A stretch of 64,000 nt of DNA from Kocuria dechangensis (GCF_014636775.1 NZ_BMEQ01000001.1:372001-436000); one strand, 5' to 3'. Numbered from the stretch's first letter, positions 1 to 6,380 are shown. The notes: generated from the sequence alone by a model not told the origin. Numbers and translations: made by a program.

Positions 1-2
1 AG

Positions 3-308
3 GACGGAAAAGAGCTGTGGCGTTCCGTGGTGAAGGATTTTGACCTCACGGAATCGGAGCTGAACATTCTGGCGGAGTGCGCCCGGTTGAAGGATGACCT
101 CAAGAAGTTGCGGGAGATTGTGGAGCGCGACGGGATCATGCAGGACTCTCCGCAGGGCCGGCGAGTTCATCCTGCGCAGGTGGAGATCCGCAACAGCTCG
201 AAGCTCCTGGGGCAGCACCTCGCATCTTTGCGTCTTCCGTTCGCGGATGATGAGGGCGGCTCCGCTGGTAAGCCACGGGGTTTCTTGGCGGCGCGTCAGC
301 ATGGCTAG
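3..308 (+). CDS. Phage terminase small subunit, P27-like (5' end outside window)
   Basis: The frame is open to the first base of the window, so the gene starts upstream; 101 residues are visible. The small terminase binds the packaging site on phage DNA and loads the motor. The visible part has the usual layout of actinophage P27-type proteins: a GKELWRSV start-proximal stretch, a charged helix rich in Leu and Lys, then DSPQG and HPA motifs and a closing LRLP near residue 80. A GTG at 27 is the first start inside the window but would cut away conserved residues. The stop overlaps the next gene by 8 nt. No large terminase follows, which is unusual for a prophage. Confidence 0.72.
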   Translation, partial: DGKELWRSVVKDFDLTESELNILAECARLKDDLKKLREIVERDGIMQDSPQGRRVHPAQVEIRNSSKLLGQHLASLRLPFADDEGGSAGKPRGFLAARQHG

Positions 309-645
309 GCGGCACCGAGCGCAGGTCCCTGCTGGTGCCCTGACGTTCGTGGATTTCTGCCCGGAGGACAACGGGGTTCCGGTGGTGGAGCAGCACGAGG
401 CGTATCACCGGGCGTTGCTGGAGTTCAAACGTTCGGGGCGGGGCGGGCACATCGACTTGGACGAGTTCATGCGCCTGTGTCGGACGGCGCGTGACGTCGG
501 GGCGGCGGCGGCAGTAGCTCGGGGGGAGTTCTGGACGACGAGTTCTGTGGAGTGGGCGCGGCACTTGTTGGGGCCGGATGCGGATAGCGGGGCGGTTAGT
601 GACCTGGCGTTCAGGTTCCATGAGGAGTGGAAGCCGCGTGCGTGA
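301..645 (+). CDS. Hypothetical phage-element protein, 114 aa
   Basis: I do not recognise this protein. The ATG at 301 overlaps the stop of the terminase gene in an ATGGCTAG junction, typical of translationally coupled phage genes. It is soluble, with no signal or membrane segment, mildly acidic in the middle and rich in aromatic residues (HEAYHR, GEFWTT, FRFHEEW). The position right after terS, where a prophage would normally carry terL, is the main clue. Longer readings starting upstream at 94 run through the terminase gene in another frame and are unlikely. Confidence 0.6.
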   Translation: MARRHRAQVPAGALTFVDFCPEDNGVPVVEQHEAYHRALLEFKRSGRGGHIDLDEFMRLCRTARDVGAAAAVARGEFWTTSSVEWARHLLGPDADSGAVSDLAFRFHEEWKPRA

Positions 646-793
646 GGTGGTGACGGCGTGCGGGGTGGTGGTCGTGTCCCTGGTGGTGCTCACTGTGGTC
701 TACGAAGCCGGCGGACCGTATCGGGTGGGTGCGGATCTGGGGCACGCATATCGGGCCGCGGTCGTTGCCATGATGATTTCCGGTCACCCGTAA
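638..793 (+). CDS. Small single-span membrane protein, 51 aa
   Basis: A GTG at 638 sits about 10 nt after a GAGGAG site at 622-627 and overlaps the stop of the previous gene by 8 nt. The product has a strongly hydrophobic segment near its start (Val- and Leu-rich, about residues 5-22) and a short polar tail. An ATG at 620 in the same frame is an alternative start but lies before the ribosome site. Size and topology would fit a small phage membrane protein, but no family is recognised. Confidence 0.45.
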   Translation: MREVVTACGVVVVSLVVLTVVYEAGGPYRVGADLGHAYRAAVVAMMISGHP

Positions 794-883
794 GCCCGGT
801 CCGCCGCCAACAGTTCGGTTCCGGTGATGGTTGTAGCAGCGCGTTTGGAGCCAGTCCGACGCCCTACAGAAAGGACCCCCGGC

Positions 884-1105
884 ATGCACGGGAAGATCAC
901 CATCGATGCGAACTTGAAATGGGCGCGTTGGGTCGGCCCCGGCGTCAATTTGCTCACGACCCATCAGCTCGTCGACGACATCTACGAGATGTTGAGTGAG
1001 GACTACCCCCAGCGGTGTGGAGGCAACGCTCGGTCGCGGTGGATTGTGTCCTGCACTGCGCGCCACAACATGTACGCCGCCTTCGAGATATCTCCCGTCC
1101 GCTGA
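884..1105 (+). CDS. Hypothetical phage-element protein, 73 aa
   Basis: The start ATG at 884 follows a GAAAGGA ribosome site by about 9 nt; an earlier ATG at 824 in the same frame lacks one. The 73-residue product begins MHGKITIDANLKWARW, has no membrane segment or signal, and contains two cysteines. A strong terminator hairpin follows directly, so this is the last gene of the plus-strand run of the element. Function unknown. Confidence 0.55.
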   Translation: MHGKITIDANLKWARWVGPGVNLLTTHQLVDDIYEMLSEDYPQRCGGNARSRWIVSCTARHNMYAAFEISPVR

Positions 1106-1110
1106 AAACG

Positions 1111-1142
1111 AAAAGCCCCCGGCAACCAGGCCGGGGGCTTTT
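1111..1142. terminator. Bidirectional intrinsic terminator inside the element
   Basis: A 13-bp perfect stem (AAAAGCCCCCGGC / GCCGGGGGCTTTT) with a six-base loop separates the plus-strand gene ending at 1105 from the minus-strand gene ending at 1157. The A-tract on one side and T-tract on the other allow it to stop transcription from both directions. Confidence 0.9.
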
Positions 1143-1156
1143 CCGCATTTAAGAGG

Positions 1157-1417
1157 TCAGGAGTCGAGCTTTTCGTGGGCGCGGATAGCCTGGTCAATGC
1201 ACGTGCGGAGGCTCAGCAGCTCGCTAAGGGTCAGCGTCTCGGAGTCAGTGTTCTCGAGCAGCGAGAAGGCGTAACCCTGGGGCGTCCACATGACCGCGAC
1301 GCCGTAGGGGTCGTAGCCCTTTCGGGGCCAGAACGCGGGACCTTCGTAGAGTTCGCCGGCGTCGACCTCTTTCCAATCAGCGGGGCAAGCCGGGGCGTCA
1401 AACATGGTGGTGCTCAC
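1157..1417 (-). CDS. Hypothetical protein, 86 aa
   Basis: Read from a GTG start on the minus strand, about 6 nt after a GAGGAGA ribosome site. The product opens MSTTMFDAPACPADWKEV, has several Trp and Tyr residues in its first half and an amphipathic Leu-rich helix in its second half (SELLSLRTCIDQAI). No signal or membrane segment is seen and I recognise no family. It is the last of four small minus-strand genes converging on the terminator at 1111-1142. Confidence 0.6.
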   Translation of the reverse strand: MSTTMFDAPACPADWKEVDAGELYEGPAFWPRKGYDPYGVAVMWTPQGYAFSLLENTDSETLTLSELLSLRTCIDQAIRAHEKLDS

Positions 1418-1495
1418 GGGTGTCTCCTCAGGGGGGGGTCGGAGTCGTGGGGGTAAATGGTCAGGCTTTCATCGAACGGGGCGGGGGAGCCCCTA

Positions 1496-1648
1496 TTACA
1501 TGGACAGCGAGTTAAGGATGAGAGCCCCCAGACTGAACGGGCCAAGGGTGACAGCAGCGGAGAGCGTGCCGAACGTGACGGCCCGTGCGATGCGCTGGTG
1601 CCACGGCAGACCCCTGCGGAGGACCGGAGTAAGGTTGTGTGCTGACAT
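1496..1648 (-). CDS. Small hydrophobic protein, 50 aa
   Basis: Starts at an ATG whose complement is at 1646-1648, with a GAGAGGCAAG ribosome site just before it, much like those of its neighbours. The 50-residue product has a basic start (VLRRGLPWHQRIARAV) followed by a hydrophobic stretch of roughly 25 residues ending LILNSLSM, so it is probably a single-pass or membrane-associated peptide. A longer overlapping frame on the same strand (1414-1689) has an unlikely amino acid make-up. Function unknown. Confidence 0.45.
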   Translation of the reverse strand: MSAHNLTPVLRRGLPWHQRIARAVTFGTLSAAVTLGPFSLGALILNSLSM

Positions 1649-1718
1649 GGGAACTTGCCTCTCGTGTCTTGGCCCTGTCCCCGGTGCAACGGGGGCGGGG
1701 CCGTTCTATTGGGTGGTG

Positions 1719-1946
1719 TTAGGCGTCGGCCTTGATGGAGGCCAGGTGGCGCAGGTGCTCAGCATCGGAGCGCAACAGCTCAATCACGCCCCGCAGCTCT
1801 CCGGCAGCGCCACGGGCAAACGCGGTGATGCTCTCCCAATCGGCGTACCCGGCAAGCCGGTGCTCCAGGGTCGCGGCGAAGCTCTCAAGCTCGAGTGCGC
1901 CGCCGATCAGCTCAGCGGGGGTGCGGTCGGTTCGTTGGGTGCTCAT
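1719..1946 (-). CDS. Hypothetical helical protein, 75 aa
   Basis: The ATG start (complement of 1944-1946) follows a GAGAGGAACA ribosome site nearly identical to that of the next gene upstream. The product is almost all helix by eye: acidic and Leu/Ala-rich, with a heptad-like run around ELRGVIELLRSDAEHLRHL, and could form a short coiled coil. It is soluble, has no cysteine and no recognised domain. Confidence 0.55.
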   Translation of the reverse strand: MSTQRTDRTPAELIGGALELESFAATLEHRLAGYADWESITAFARGAAGELRGVIELLRSDAEHLRHLASIKADA

Positions 1947-1971
1947 TGGGTGTTCCTCTCTTATGGGTGGG

Positions 1972-2160
1972 TCACGGTTCCCGGACGTGCAGCAGGACGG
2001 CGGGCAGGACAACGGCGGTCCATGCGTCATCTCCGGGTTTGAACCATCGCCGTTCGCCCTGGACCGTCCAGCACTCTCGGATGCGGTCTGTTGCGTCCAC
2101 GACCACGGCGTGATCGGGCAGCGCCTCGAGCTGTTCGGGGGTTCGGATGATGCGGACCAT
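1972..2160 (-). CDS. Hypothetical small protein, 62 aa
   Basis: First gene of the minus-strand run; the ATG (complement of 2158-2160) follows GAGAGGAACG. The product has a beta-rich look with two pairs of Trp residues (ECWTV, RRWF, DAWTAV) and the phrase ALPDHAVVVDATD. This resembles in style the small actinophage proteins that alternate a turn with Trp-containing strands, but I cannot name a family. The promoter for the run should lie in 2161-2300, where I see no clear -35/-10 pair. Confidence 0.55.
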   Translation of the reverse strand: MVRIIRTPEQLEALPDHAVVVDATDRIRECWTVQGERRWFKPGDDAWTAVVLPAVLLHVREP

Positions 2161-2438
2161 GTGCGTTCCTCTCGGGTAGGTAGGTGGAACCTCTAGGGAA
2201 TGAAGCGGAGCCCTAAAGGGCGCTGGAGGCTGAAGCCCTCTCCCCAAAACGCCCCGATCGACCGGCCCCCCGCAAACGGAGTAGGTGCCCACGACAACTA
2301 GACCCCCCGGTATTCGAGGTGTCTTGATATGGGCAGCTAGGTCGGCCTGGCCGGGCGTTCCTCGTCCCCCCGCTCTGAGACGTTCACAGGGCTATGAGCG
2401 GGCGTCCTATCGGTTTGACGGGGTAAGGACGATCAAGC

Positions 2439-2470
2439 AAAAAACCCCGGGAGCAGCGCTCAACCGGGGT
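2439..2470 (-). terminator. Minus-strand intrinsic terminator
   Basis: On the minus strand the stem ACCCCGG/CCGGGGT is followed by six or more T residues (A-tract at 2439-2444 on the plus strand). Its position implies transcription entering from the right, although no minus-strand gene is evident there. Confidence 0.7.
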
Positions 2471-2533
2471 GGTCACGTCGTCAGGGTTGGTTTACCCTGG
2501 TCTGTGAGCCGACGGTTGCAACGTCTGCTCCAT

Positions 2534-2576
2534 CCCCCGGGAGGCCGGCAAGCCTTGCCGGGGGTTTTCTTTTTCT
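2534..2576 (+). terminator. Plus-strand intrinsic terminator
   Basis: Stem CCCCCGG (2534-2540) pairs with CCGGGGG (2558-2564), with a second small self-complementary arm in the loop, followed by the T-rich run TTTTCTTTTT. It would stop plus-strand transcription just before the element boundary. Confidence 0.75.
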
Positions 2577-2718
2577 GGAGGTTGCCCTCCGATTACCTGT
2601 CCAGAATGGCGGGTAGCGTCCGGGAATGTCAAGCAACATCATGCGGGGGAGTCGCTCCAGAACCCGCGAAATCAAGCCTCACAGGAGCCCCGCGGGCACC
2701 CAAACCGACCCATTACCC

Positions 2719-2758
2719 CATAATCCTTCGGTCGTGGGTTCAAGCCCCACCGGCCCTA
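2719..2758 (+). tRNA. tRNA-Met (CAT) 3' fragment, probable attachment site (attR)
   Basis: From the CAT anticodon at 2719-2721 onward the sequence reads as a tRNA: AA after the anticodon, an anticodon-stem 3' arm, variable loop CGGTC, T arm with stem GTGGG/CCCAC and loop TTCAAGC (2734-2750), then acceptor 3' strand CGGCCCT and discriminator A2758. CCA is not encoded. Upstream there is no matching anticodon stem, no T at position 33, no D arm and no AGGGCCG acceptor strand. So only the 3' half is present, as expected where an element recombined within a tRNA-Met gene. The whole tRNA should be at the left end of the element. Confidence 0.8.
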
Positions 2759-2762
2759 CAGC

Positions 2763-2798
2763 AGAGCCCGTGCTCCCGGACACCGGGGCACGGGCTCT
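2763..2798 (+). terminator. Terminator of the original tRNA gene
   Basis: An 11-bp stem AGAGCCCGTGC/GCACGGGCTCT starts five bases after the tRNA end and is followed by a short T-rich run. It supports the view that the host flank begins here. Confidence 0.8.
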
Positions 2799-2885
2799 TC
2801 CCTTTGGTACATCTACGTCACAATCGCGAAAGCCGCTGGTCCGGGCCCTACGGTGGTGACACTGCATCGCGGACCGGGGGCCCTC

Positions 2886-3173
2886 ATGAAGTCGTGGAAG
2901 AAGACGATGGTCGGAGCGGCGCTCGGCGCCGCTCTCCTGACGGGCGCCTGGGCGGGCCCCGCCCACGCCGACGGGAACGGGAGGGCCGACGTCGTGCACG
3001 GCACGACGGTGCACCTCAAGGACGCGCCCATGGACCGCGTCACCAAGAAGCTCGCAGACCTGTGCGGAGGCAGGGCCTCCAGCTACGCGGCGAAGGCGCG
3101 CAAGGCCGACAGCACCGGGAAGATCGTCATCGTCTGCACCAGGGACGGGGAGACGGTCTACGTGCGGCCGTGA
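2886..3173 (+). CDS. Small secreted protein, 95 aa
   Basis: The ATG at 2886 opens a clear Sec signal peptide: MKSWKKT, a hydrophobic core to about residue 24 and an AHA cleavage site, giving a mature start at Asp29. The mature part is about 67 residues, basic, with two cysteines (LADLCGG and IVIVCTR) that could form a disulfide. I recognise no family. A start at 2853 in the same frame is possible but would put a polar stretch before the signal. It is the first host gene right of the element. Confidence 0.65.
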   Translation: MKSWKKTMVGAALGAALLTGAWAGPAHADGNGRADVVHGTTVHLKDAPMDRVTKKLADLCGGRASSYAAKARKADSTGKIVIVCTRDGETVYVRP

Positions 3174-3267
3174 GCGCGCCGCGTCCGGCCCGTTCGGCCC
3201 CGTGCGCGACCGGCCCCGGTGTGGTCCACTGGTGGTCCCATCCGACACCGATCGAGAGGACGCCGCC

Positions 3268-3486
3268 GTGAACCGTCGCACCGTGGGGAGGACCCTGGCC
3301 GCGGCCGGTCTGGCGCTCGCCGCGCTGACCGGCTGCGACAACCCCGAGCAGGAGGTCGAGGAGACCGTCGACGAGGTGCAGCAGGGCGTCGAGGACGCCG
3401 AGCGCAACGTCGAGGAGGGCGTCGAGGACGTCCGGCAGGGCGTCGAGGAGGGCCTCGAGGACGTTCAGGATGACGACGAGGGCTGA
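3268..3486 (+). CDS. Small lipoprotein with acidic helical repeat, 72 aa
   Basis: The GTG at 3268 lies 7 nt after GAGAGGA. A signal peptide ends in the lipobox LTGC with the lipidated Cys at residue 23, so the protein is probably anchored to the outer face of the membrane. The remaining 49 residues are an unbroken acidic helix made of near repeats of V-E-E-x-V-E-D/ V-R-Q-G-V-E-E, with Val or Leu spaced as in an amphipathic or coiled-coil helix. Its 3' end overlaps the convergent M23 gene by 22 nt. Function unknown. Confidence 0.7.
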   Translation: MNRRTVGRTLAAAGLALAALTGCDNPEQEVEETVDEVQQGVEDAERNVEEGVEDVRQGVEEGLEDVQDDDEG

Positions 3487-4028
3487 GCCGCCGCCGACTC
3501 CGGCGGCACCGGCAGGAGCACGGACGGCTCGAGGGAGCCGACGAACTGCAGCGGGTTGACGTACTCGCCGTCGCGGCGCACGCCCCAGTGCAGGCACTCG
3601 CCCACGGCGCAGTGGTACCGGCCGCGCAGCACCCCCACGACCTGACCCCGCCGCACGCGGTCCCCTGCGGCCAGCGCCGACTCCACGGGCTCGACGCTGG
3701 AGCGCAGCCCGTCGCCGTGGTCCACCGTCAGCACGGGCCGGTCCACCACCACGCCTGCGAAGCTCACCGTGCCGTCGGCGGGGGATCGCACCGGGGCGCC
3801 CGCCGGCGCCCCCAGGTCCACGCCCCGGTGGCCGCTGTCCCAGCGCTGGGCCGGCGGGGCCCACTGGCCGACCACGGGCGGGCGCGGGACCAGGGGCCAT
3901 GCCCAGCCCGGTGCGCCCGCCGCGGGCGGCGCGGCCCCCGGCAGGCCCAGCACCAGGAGCAGCACCACGAGCAGCCCGGGCAGCCGGCGTGCAGGGGAGC
4001 GGCGGTGGGAGTGCCGTGAGGTGTCCAT
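3465..4028 (-). CDS. Secreted M23-like (peptidoglycan endopeptidase fold) protein, probably degenerate
   Basis: This 187-residue protein has a basic start, a hydrophobic export segment at about residues 17-38 and a mature part with the LytM/M23 fold. The first metal motif HRGVD (His67, Asp71) is intact. The second, normally H-x-H, reads Cys145-Leu-His147 within CLHWG, and the catalytic His usually found after the HGxG strand is replaced (GLRSSVEP). Relatives next to rpsB in other actinobacteria, as I recall, share this pattern, so it may bind or regulate rather than cut cell wall. It is read away from rpsB. The long extension of this frame to the right is antisense to rpsB and not real. Confidence 0.82.
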   Translation of the reverse strand: MDTSRHSHRRSPARRLPGLLVVLLLVLGLPGAAPPAAGAPGWAWPLVPRPPVVGQWAPPAQRWDSGHRGVDLGAPAGAPVRSPADGTVSFAGVVVDRPVLTVDHGDGLRSSVEPVESALAAGDRVRRGQVVGVLRGRYHCAVGECLHWGVRRDGEYVNPLQFVGSLEPSVLLPVPPESAAAQPSSSS

Positions 4029-4463
4029 GCGCCCGAGCGTGCCCCGCGGACCCTGCCGGCGGGGCCGCGGCCCCCGGTCCTGTGGACGGCCCGGAGCGGG
4101 ACAGCCCCCCTGCCCCCGTGTGCAGGGGCAATGACCCCCCTGTAGTACACTTGAGCCCGCAGTCTGCTCTCTGCGCCCCCGTGGCGTGCCCTCGCAGCCG
4201 CGGACCGGCCCTCGGCCGGACCCCGTGGCACGACGGCGAGCAGCTGACTTCGCGCACGGCGCCGCCGGGATCTCCTTTCCCGGCCCGGCCGCCCCGGTCC
4301 GCGCTCCCCGTCCCGACGGGGTCGCGGCACGGCGGCCCGGCAGCGGACCCCACCCGGACCGCTCACCGCCGTGCCAGGGGCTCGTCCGCCGGACGCAGCC
4401 GTGAACCGTACCCGCGGGCCGTGCGTCGCAGCACGCCGTCCCGCACGAGAACAAGGAGACGAC
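4029..4463 (+). promoter_or_regulatory. Intergenic promoter and leader region for rpsB
   Basis: The 435-base gap separates the M23-like gene from rpsB. The best -10 is TACACT at 4146-4151, without a convincing -35; just upstream CAGGGG and CCCCTG form an inverted repeat (about 4123-4142). Starting there, rpsB would have a leader of about 300 nt, long enough for the S2-type autogenous control known in other bacteria, but I cannot fold a specific element by eye. No gene seen. Confidence 0.35.
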
Positions 4464-5363
4464 ATGTCCGTCGTTACCATGCGCCAGCTCCTCGACAGCG
4501 GCGTGCACTTCGGCCACCAGACCCGCCGCTGGAACCCGAAGATGAAGCGCTTCATCTTCACCGAGCGCAACGGCATCTACATCATCGACCTCCAGCAGTC
4601 GCTGTCCTTCATCGACCGCGCCTACGAGGCCGTCAAGACCACCGTGGCCCACGGCGGCACCATCCTCTTCGTCGGCACCAAGAAGCAGGCCCAGGAGGCC
4701 ATCGCCGAGCAGGCCACCCGCGTGGGCATGCCCTACGTGAACCACCGCTGGCTCGGCGGCATGCTCACCAACTTCGCGACCGTCTCCAAGCGCATCGAGC
4801 GCATGAAGGAGCTCGAGGAGATCGACTTCGAGGACGTCGCCGGCTCGCAGTACACCAAGAAGGAGCTGCTGCTCCTGCGCCGCGAGAAGGAGAAGCTGGA
4901 GCGCACCCTCGGCGGCATCCGCAACCTCACCAAGGCCCCGTCGCTGGTGTGGATCGTGGACACCAAGAAGGAGCACCTCGCCGTGGACGAGGCCCAGAAA
5001 CTGGGCATCCCCGTGGTCGCGATCCTCGACACCAACTGCGACCCCGACGAGGTCAACTTCCCGATCCCGGGCAACGACGACGCGATCCGCTCCGTCAACC
5101 TGCTGACCCGCGTGATCGCCGACGCCGTCGCCGAGGGCCTCATGGAGCGCCACAACAAGAAGTCCGGCGGCGCCGACCAGGCCGCCGAGCCGATGGCCGA
5201 GTGGGAGCGCGAGCTGCTCGAGCAGCACGCCGCCGAGCAGGCGTCCGTGACCGAGGCCCCCGCCGAGGCCGCTCCCGCCGAGACCGAGGCGGCTCCCGCC
5301 GAGACCGAGGCGGCTCCCGCCGAGGCCGCTGCCCCCGCCGAGACCGAGACCGCCGCCGAGTAG
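4464..5363 (+). CDS. rpsB: 30S ribosomal protein S2
   Basis: S2 binds the head-body junction of the 30S subunit and is needed for S1 recruitment where S1 is present. The 299-residue protein starts [20 protein letters not shown], with the S2 signatures [12 protein letters not shown] and the [11 protein letters not shown] block. After about residue 235 it carries an Ala/Glu/Pro-rich tail of near repeats (AAPAETEA), typical of actinobacterial S2. The ATG at 4464 follows AAGGAG; an upstream ATG at 4371 has no site. It is followed by tsf, its usual partner, after a 110-nt gap containing a strong hairpin. Confidence 0.98.
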   Translation: MSVVTMRQLLDSGVHFGHQTRRWNPKMKRFIFTERNGIYIIDLQQSLSFIDRAYEAVKTTVAHGGTILFVGTKKQAQEAIAEQATRVGMPYVNHRWLGGMLTNFATVSKRIERMKELEEIDFEDVAGSQYTKKELLLLRREKEKLERTLGGIRNLTKAPSLVWIVDTKKEHLAVDEAQKLGIPVVAILDTNCDPDEVNFPIPGNDDAIRSVNLLTRVIADAVAEGLMERHNKKSGGADQAAEPMAEWERELLEQHAAEQASVTEAPAEAAPAETEAAPAETEAAPAEAAAPAETETAAE

Positions 5364-5412
5364 TCTCCGTTCACCTTCCATTCTCCCGGGTGGGGCACCG
5401 TACCCACCGGAC

Positions 5413-5448
5413 GCCGGCCGGGGCGGGCACACGCCCGTCCCGGCCGGC
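5413..5448 (+). terminator. Strong hairpin between rpsB and tsf
   Basis: A 16-bp stem (GCCGGCCGGGGCGGGC with one mismatch against its partner) closes on a four-base ACAC loop. There is no T-tract, so it may act as an attenuator or as a barrier to 3' exonucleases that sets the rpsB:tsf ratio rather than as a full terminator. Confidence 0.6.
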
Positions 5449-5473
5449 ACCACCGACTACGTGAGGAGTTCAC

Positions 5474-6304
5474 ATGGCGAACTACACCGCCGCTGACATC
5501 AAGGCTCTGCGGGAGCGCACCGGCGCCGGCATGCTCGACGTCAAGAAGGCCCTGGACGAGGCCGACGGCGACCTGCAGAAGGCCCAGGAGATCATCCGCG
5601 TCAAAGGCCTCAAGGGCGTCACCAAGCGCGAGGGCCGCGCCACCGCCGAGGGCCTCGTGGCCGCGCGCGTCGAAGGCACCGTCGGCTACATGGTCGAGGT
5701 CAACTCCGAGACCGACTTCGTGGCCAAGTCCGCCCCGTTCGTCGAGTTCGGCAACAAGGTGCTCGAGGCCGCCGTGGCCGCCGACGCCTCCACCCTCGAG
5801 GAGCTCATGGCCGCCCAGGCCTCCGGCACCCCCGTCTCCGAGCTCGTCACCGAGACCGGCGCCCTGCTGGGCGAGAAGGTCGTCGTGCGCCGCCTCGCGC
5901 GCGTCGAGGGCGAGAACGTGGCCGTCTACCTCCACAAGACCTCCAAGGACCTCCCGGCCCAGGTCGGCGTGCTCCTCGCCGTGACCGGCGCCGACGCGGA
6001 CCAGGTCGCCCACGACGTCGCCGTGCACGTCGCCGCGATGTCCCCGACCTTCCTCTCCGAGGAGGACGTGCCCGCCGAGACCGTCGAGTCGGAGAAGCGC
6101 GTCGCCGAGGAGACCGCCCGCGCCGAGGGCAAGCCGGAGAAGATCATCCCGAACATCATCACCGGCCGCCTCAAGGGCTACTACAAGGACGTCGTCCTGC
6201 TCGACCAGGACTTCGCCAAGGACTCCAAGAAGACCGTCACCCAGGTGCTGCAGGAGGCCGGGGCCACCGCCACCGCCTTCGCGCGCTTCCGCGTCGGCGC
6301 CTGA
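5474..6304 (+). CDS. tsf: Translation elongation factor Ts
   Basis: EF-Ts exchanges GDP for GTP on EF-Tu. The 276-residue protein has the N-terminal UBA-like helix bundle (residues 1-55, with ALRERTGAGMLDVKKAL) and the TDFVAKS signature at residues 80-86 that inserts into EF-Tu, followed by the two-part core. ATG at 5474 lies 7 nt after GAGGAG. Length is normal for actinobacteria. A strong terminator follows, separating it from pyrH. Confidence 0.98.
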   Translation: MANYTAADIKALRERTGAGMLDVKKALDEADGDLQKAQEIIRVKGLKGVTKREGRATAEGLVAARVEGTVGYMVEVNSETDFVAKSAPFVEFGNKVLEAAVAADASTLEELMAAQASGTPVSELVTETGALLGEKVVVRRLARVEGENVAVYLHKTSKDLPAQVGVLLAVTGADADQVAHDVAVHVAAMSPTFLSEEDVPAETVESEKRVAEETARAEGKPEKIIPNIITGRLKGYYKDVVLLDQDFAKDSKKTVTQVLQEAGATATAFARFRVGA

Positions 6305-6337
6305 TCCGTCCGGCCCCGCGCGCCGGGGTTAGACGCA

Positions 6338-6380
6338 CCGAGGGAGCCGTCCCCTGCACCGCAGGGGGCGGCTCCCTCGG
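6338..6380 (+). terminator. Terminator after tsf
   Basis: A 20-bp nearly perfect stem starting CCGAGGGAGCCG and ending CGGCTCCCTCGG, with a three-base loop, followed by TCGTTCC. Just after it (6389-6425) a CTGACGGGCCCC-like unit is repeated about three times. Confidence 0.85.

Larger units (their letters stand above)
2161..2718. other. Non-coding stretch with three hairpins before the attachment site
   Basis: I see no convincing gene in these 558 bases on either strand; open frames here lack ribosome sites and protein-like composition. The stretch carries a minus-strand terminator (2439-2470), a small hairpin with 6-bp stem CAGGGT/ACCCTG (2482-2499) and a plus-strand terminator (2534-2576). 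The promoter of the minus-strand gene run should lie in its left part. Confidence 0.6.
1..2758. mobile_element. Right end of an integrated phage-like element
   Basis: The stretch begins inside a phage terminase small-subunit gene and ends at a tRNA-Met 3' fragment that is followed by a tRNA-type terminator. Between them are seven tiny genes with no housekeeping likeness and a structured non-coding block. Base composition looks clearly less GC-rich than the chromosome to the right. A tRNA 3' end without its 5' half is the expected right junction when an element has inserted into a tRNA gene and carries its own copy of the 3' end at the left junction. The left end and any integrase lie outside the window. 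It could be a full prophage, a decayed one or a terS-bearing satellite. Confidence 0.75.

Noticed and set aside
94-300. Longer version of the second phage-element gene starting at 94
   Set aside because: The extra residues run through the terminase gene in another frame; the ATG at 301 with a coupled stop/start is far more likely.
2481-2675. A 64-codon minus-strand gene that would be served by the terminator at 2439-2470
   Set aside because: It overlaps the plus-strand terminator and has no ribosome site; its composition (Arg/Pro/Gly-rich) looks random.
2640-2758. A complete tRNA gene ending at 2758
   Set aside because: No AGGGCCG-like acceptor strand, D arm or anticodon 5' stem is found within 100 bases upstream, and position 33 is C. 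Only the 3' half is present.
4371-4463. Upstream start for rpsB at 4371
   Set aside because: It adds 31 residues not found in S2 proteins and lacks a ribosome site, whereas AAGGAG precedes the ATG at 4464.
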